From: CAWGJF01 sp963715745
Lineage (GTDB): Bacteria; Bacteroidota; Ignavibacteria; Ignavibacteriales; Ignavibacteriaceae
Reading direction: 5' to 3'
Length of the DNA stretch: 64,000 bases
NCBI GenBank assembly: GCA_963715745.1
Contig: OY970271.1
Span: 3,534,001 to 3,598,000 of the forward strand
In this document: piece by piece, positions 63,257 to 64,000 of the stretch
Layout: each line of letters starts with the position of its first letter
How positions within the stretch are numbered: the first letter of the stretch is position 1
Made by a program: the position numbers and the translations under genes
Notes under the pieces: model-generated
What the model was told of the DNA's origin: nothing
Seen by the model: only the letters and a program-made list of their open reading frames with translations
The model's database searches: none

Positions 63257-64000
63257 ATGAAAATAGGGATTATTGGTTTAGGTTATTGGGGTCCCAATCT
63301 TGTAAGAAATTTTCTTGCAAATCATGATGTTAAAGAAGTAATAGGTTGTGATACAAGAAAAGAAAGACTTCAATTTATAAAAGAAAGATTCCCTGCCGCC
63401 AAATTAATTACAGATTGTCATGAATTGCTCGATTCAGATGTTGATGCAGTTGTAATTGCAACTCCTGTTGATACTCATTATAAATTTGCTAAAAAAGCTT
63501 TAGAAGCAGGAAAACATATCTGGGTTGAAAAACCATTTACCTCAAGCGTGGCAGAAGCAGAAGAACTCATCGATATTGCTGACAGAAAAAATTTAAAGAT
63601 TTTTGTTGATCATACATTTATTTATAATGGCGCTGTTAGAAAAATGCGCGAGCTTGTTGATAACGATGTTCTGGGTAATCTAATTTATTTTGATTCTGAA
63701 AGAATAAACCTGGGGTTATTCCAGAGAGATGTAAATGTCGTATGGGATTTAGCTCCTCACGATCTTTCAATTATGAACTACATTCTTCAAAACCACCAGG
63801 TTAAAGCACTCAGTGCAAACGGAATTGCAAATTTTAACGGCAAGGAAAACCTTGCACACATCTGTATATATTTTGAAGATAACTGTTTCGCACATTTTCA
63901 TATAAACTGGGTTTCACCAGTAAAAATAAGACGTATGATTGTTGGTGGTGATAAGAAAATGCTAGTTTATGATGACATGGAGAATTTCGAAAAAATCAAA
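63257..64000 (+). CDS. Gfo/Idh/MocA family oxidoreductase, truncated by window end
   Basis: The frame is open from ATG (AAGGAG upstream) to the end of the window, 248 codons in. The N-terminal Rossmann domain (IGIIGLGYWGPNLVRNFL), the AVVIATPVDTHYKFAKKALEAGKHIWVEKP motif and the HD-type APHDLSIMNYIL segment identify the family. Nucleotide-sugar oxidoreductases of this kind act with DegT aminotransferases in making 3-amino or 2,3-diamino sugars, which fits the locus. The C-terminus and substrate cannot be seen. Confidence 0.88.
   Translation, partial: MKIGIIGLGYWGPNLVRNFLANHDVKEVIGCDTRKERLQFIKERFPAAKLITDCHELLDSDVDAVVIATPVDTHYKFAKKALEAGKHIWVEKPFTSSVAEAEELIDIADRKNLKIFVDHTFIYNGAVRKMRELVDNDVLGNLIYFDSERINLGLFQRDVNVVWDLAPHDLSIMNYILQNHQVKALSANGIANFNGKENLAHICIYFEDNCFAHFHINWVSPVKIRRMIVGGDKKMLVYDDMENFEKIK

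Overview
The window looks like chromosome from an AT-rich, Gram-negative member of the Ignavibacteria (Bacteroidota/Chlorobi lineage). Six large exported proteins end in a type IX secretion (T9SS) type A sorting tail, with the phrase QNYPNPFNP followed by a KKMxLxK end. There are also Wza/Wzc-type export proteins and Shine-Dalgarno-led genes. No phage, insertion sequence or CRISPR array was seen.

Region 1 (1-16.7 kb) is mostly housekeeping: tRNA-Ser(UGA), an unrecognised membrane protein, yidD-mtgA, topA, lgt, a ZnuABC-like metal ABC operon, two exported thioredoxin-fold proteins, a nucleotide-sugar dehydrogenase, a GT9 glycosyltransferase, a larE-larB-larC operon for the nickel-pincer cofactor, and a GNAT-DinB pair.

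Region 2 (16.7-35.8 kb, all plus strand) is an array of large secreted proteins. It holds two 13-unit Ycf48-like repeat proteins, a lamin-tail-like protein, a secreted NodB-type deacetylase and three beta-helix proteins. Two proteins end in a dockerin-like duplicated Ca-loop module instead of a T9SS tail. Each of these is followed at once by a ~355-aa protein with a cohesin-like N-terminal domain and a T9SS tail. This suggests a surface-anchored dockerin/cohesin-like docking pair that has been duplicated as a cassette.

Region 3 (35.8-64 kb) is a surface-polysaccharide locus. A long minus-strand run (57.8 to 35.9 kb) encodes Wza, Wzc, three FemAB-like acyltransferases, three NodB deacetylases (one frameshifted), a CapK-like adenylating enzyme, a DUF362 protein, GT2/GT4 transferases, a polymerase/ligase and a flippase. 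A divergent plus-strand run encodes a DegT aminotransferase, two SDR enzymes, a WbaP-like initiating transferase and a truncated Gfo/Idh/MocA oxidoreductase.

Two signals cross the regions. First, elements of the form TGGYAY-N6-TTG (GG-N10-G, like sigma-54 -24/-12 promoters) lie 60-140 bp upstream of several secreted-protein genes and on both sides of the divergent polysaccharide promoter region. Second, three polysaccharide-locus genes have no ATG/GTG/TTG at the position their homology and ribosome binding site demand and appear to start on ATT or ATC/ATA.
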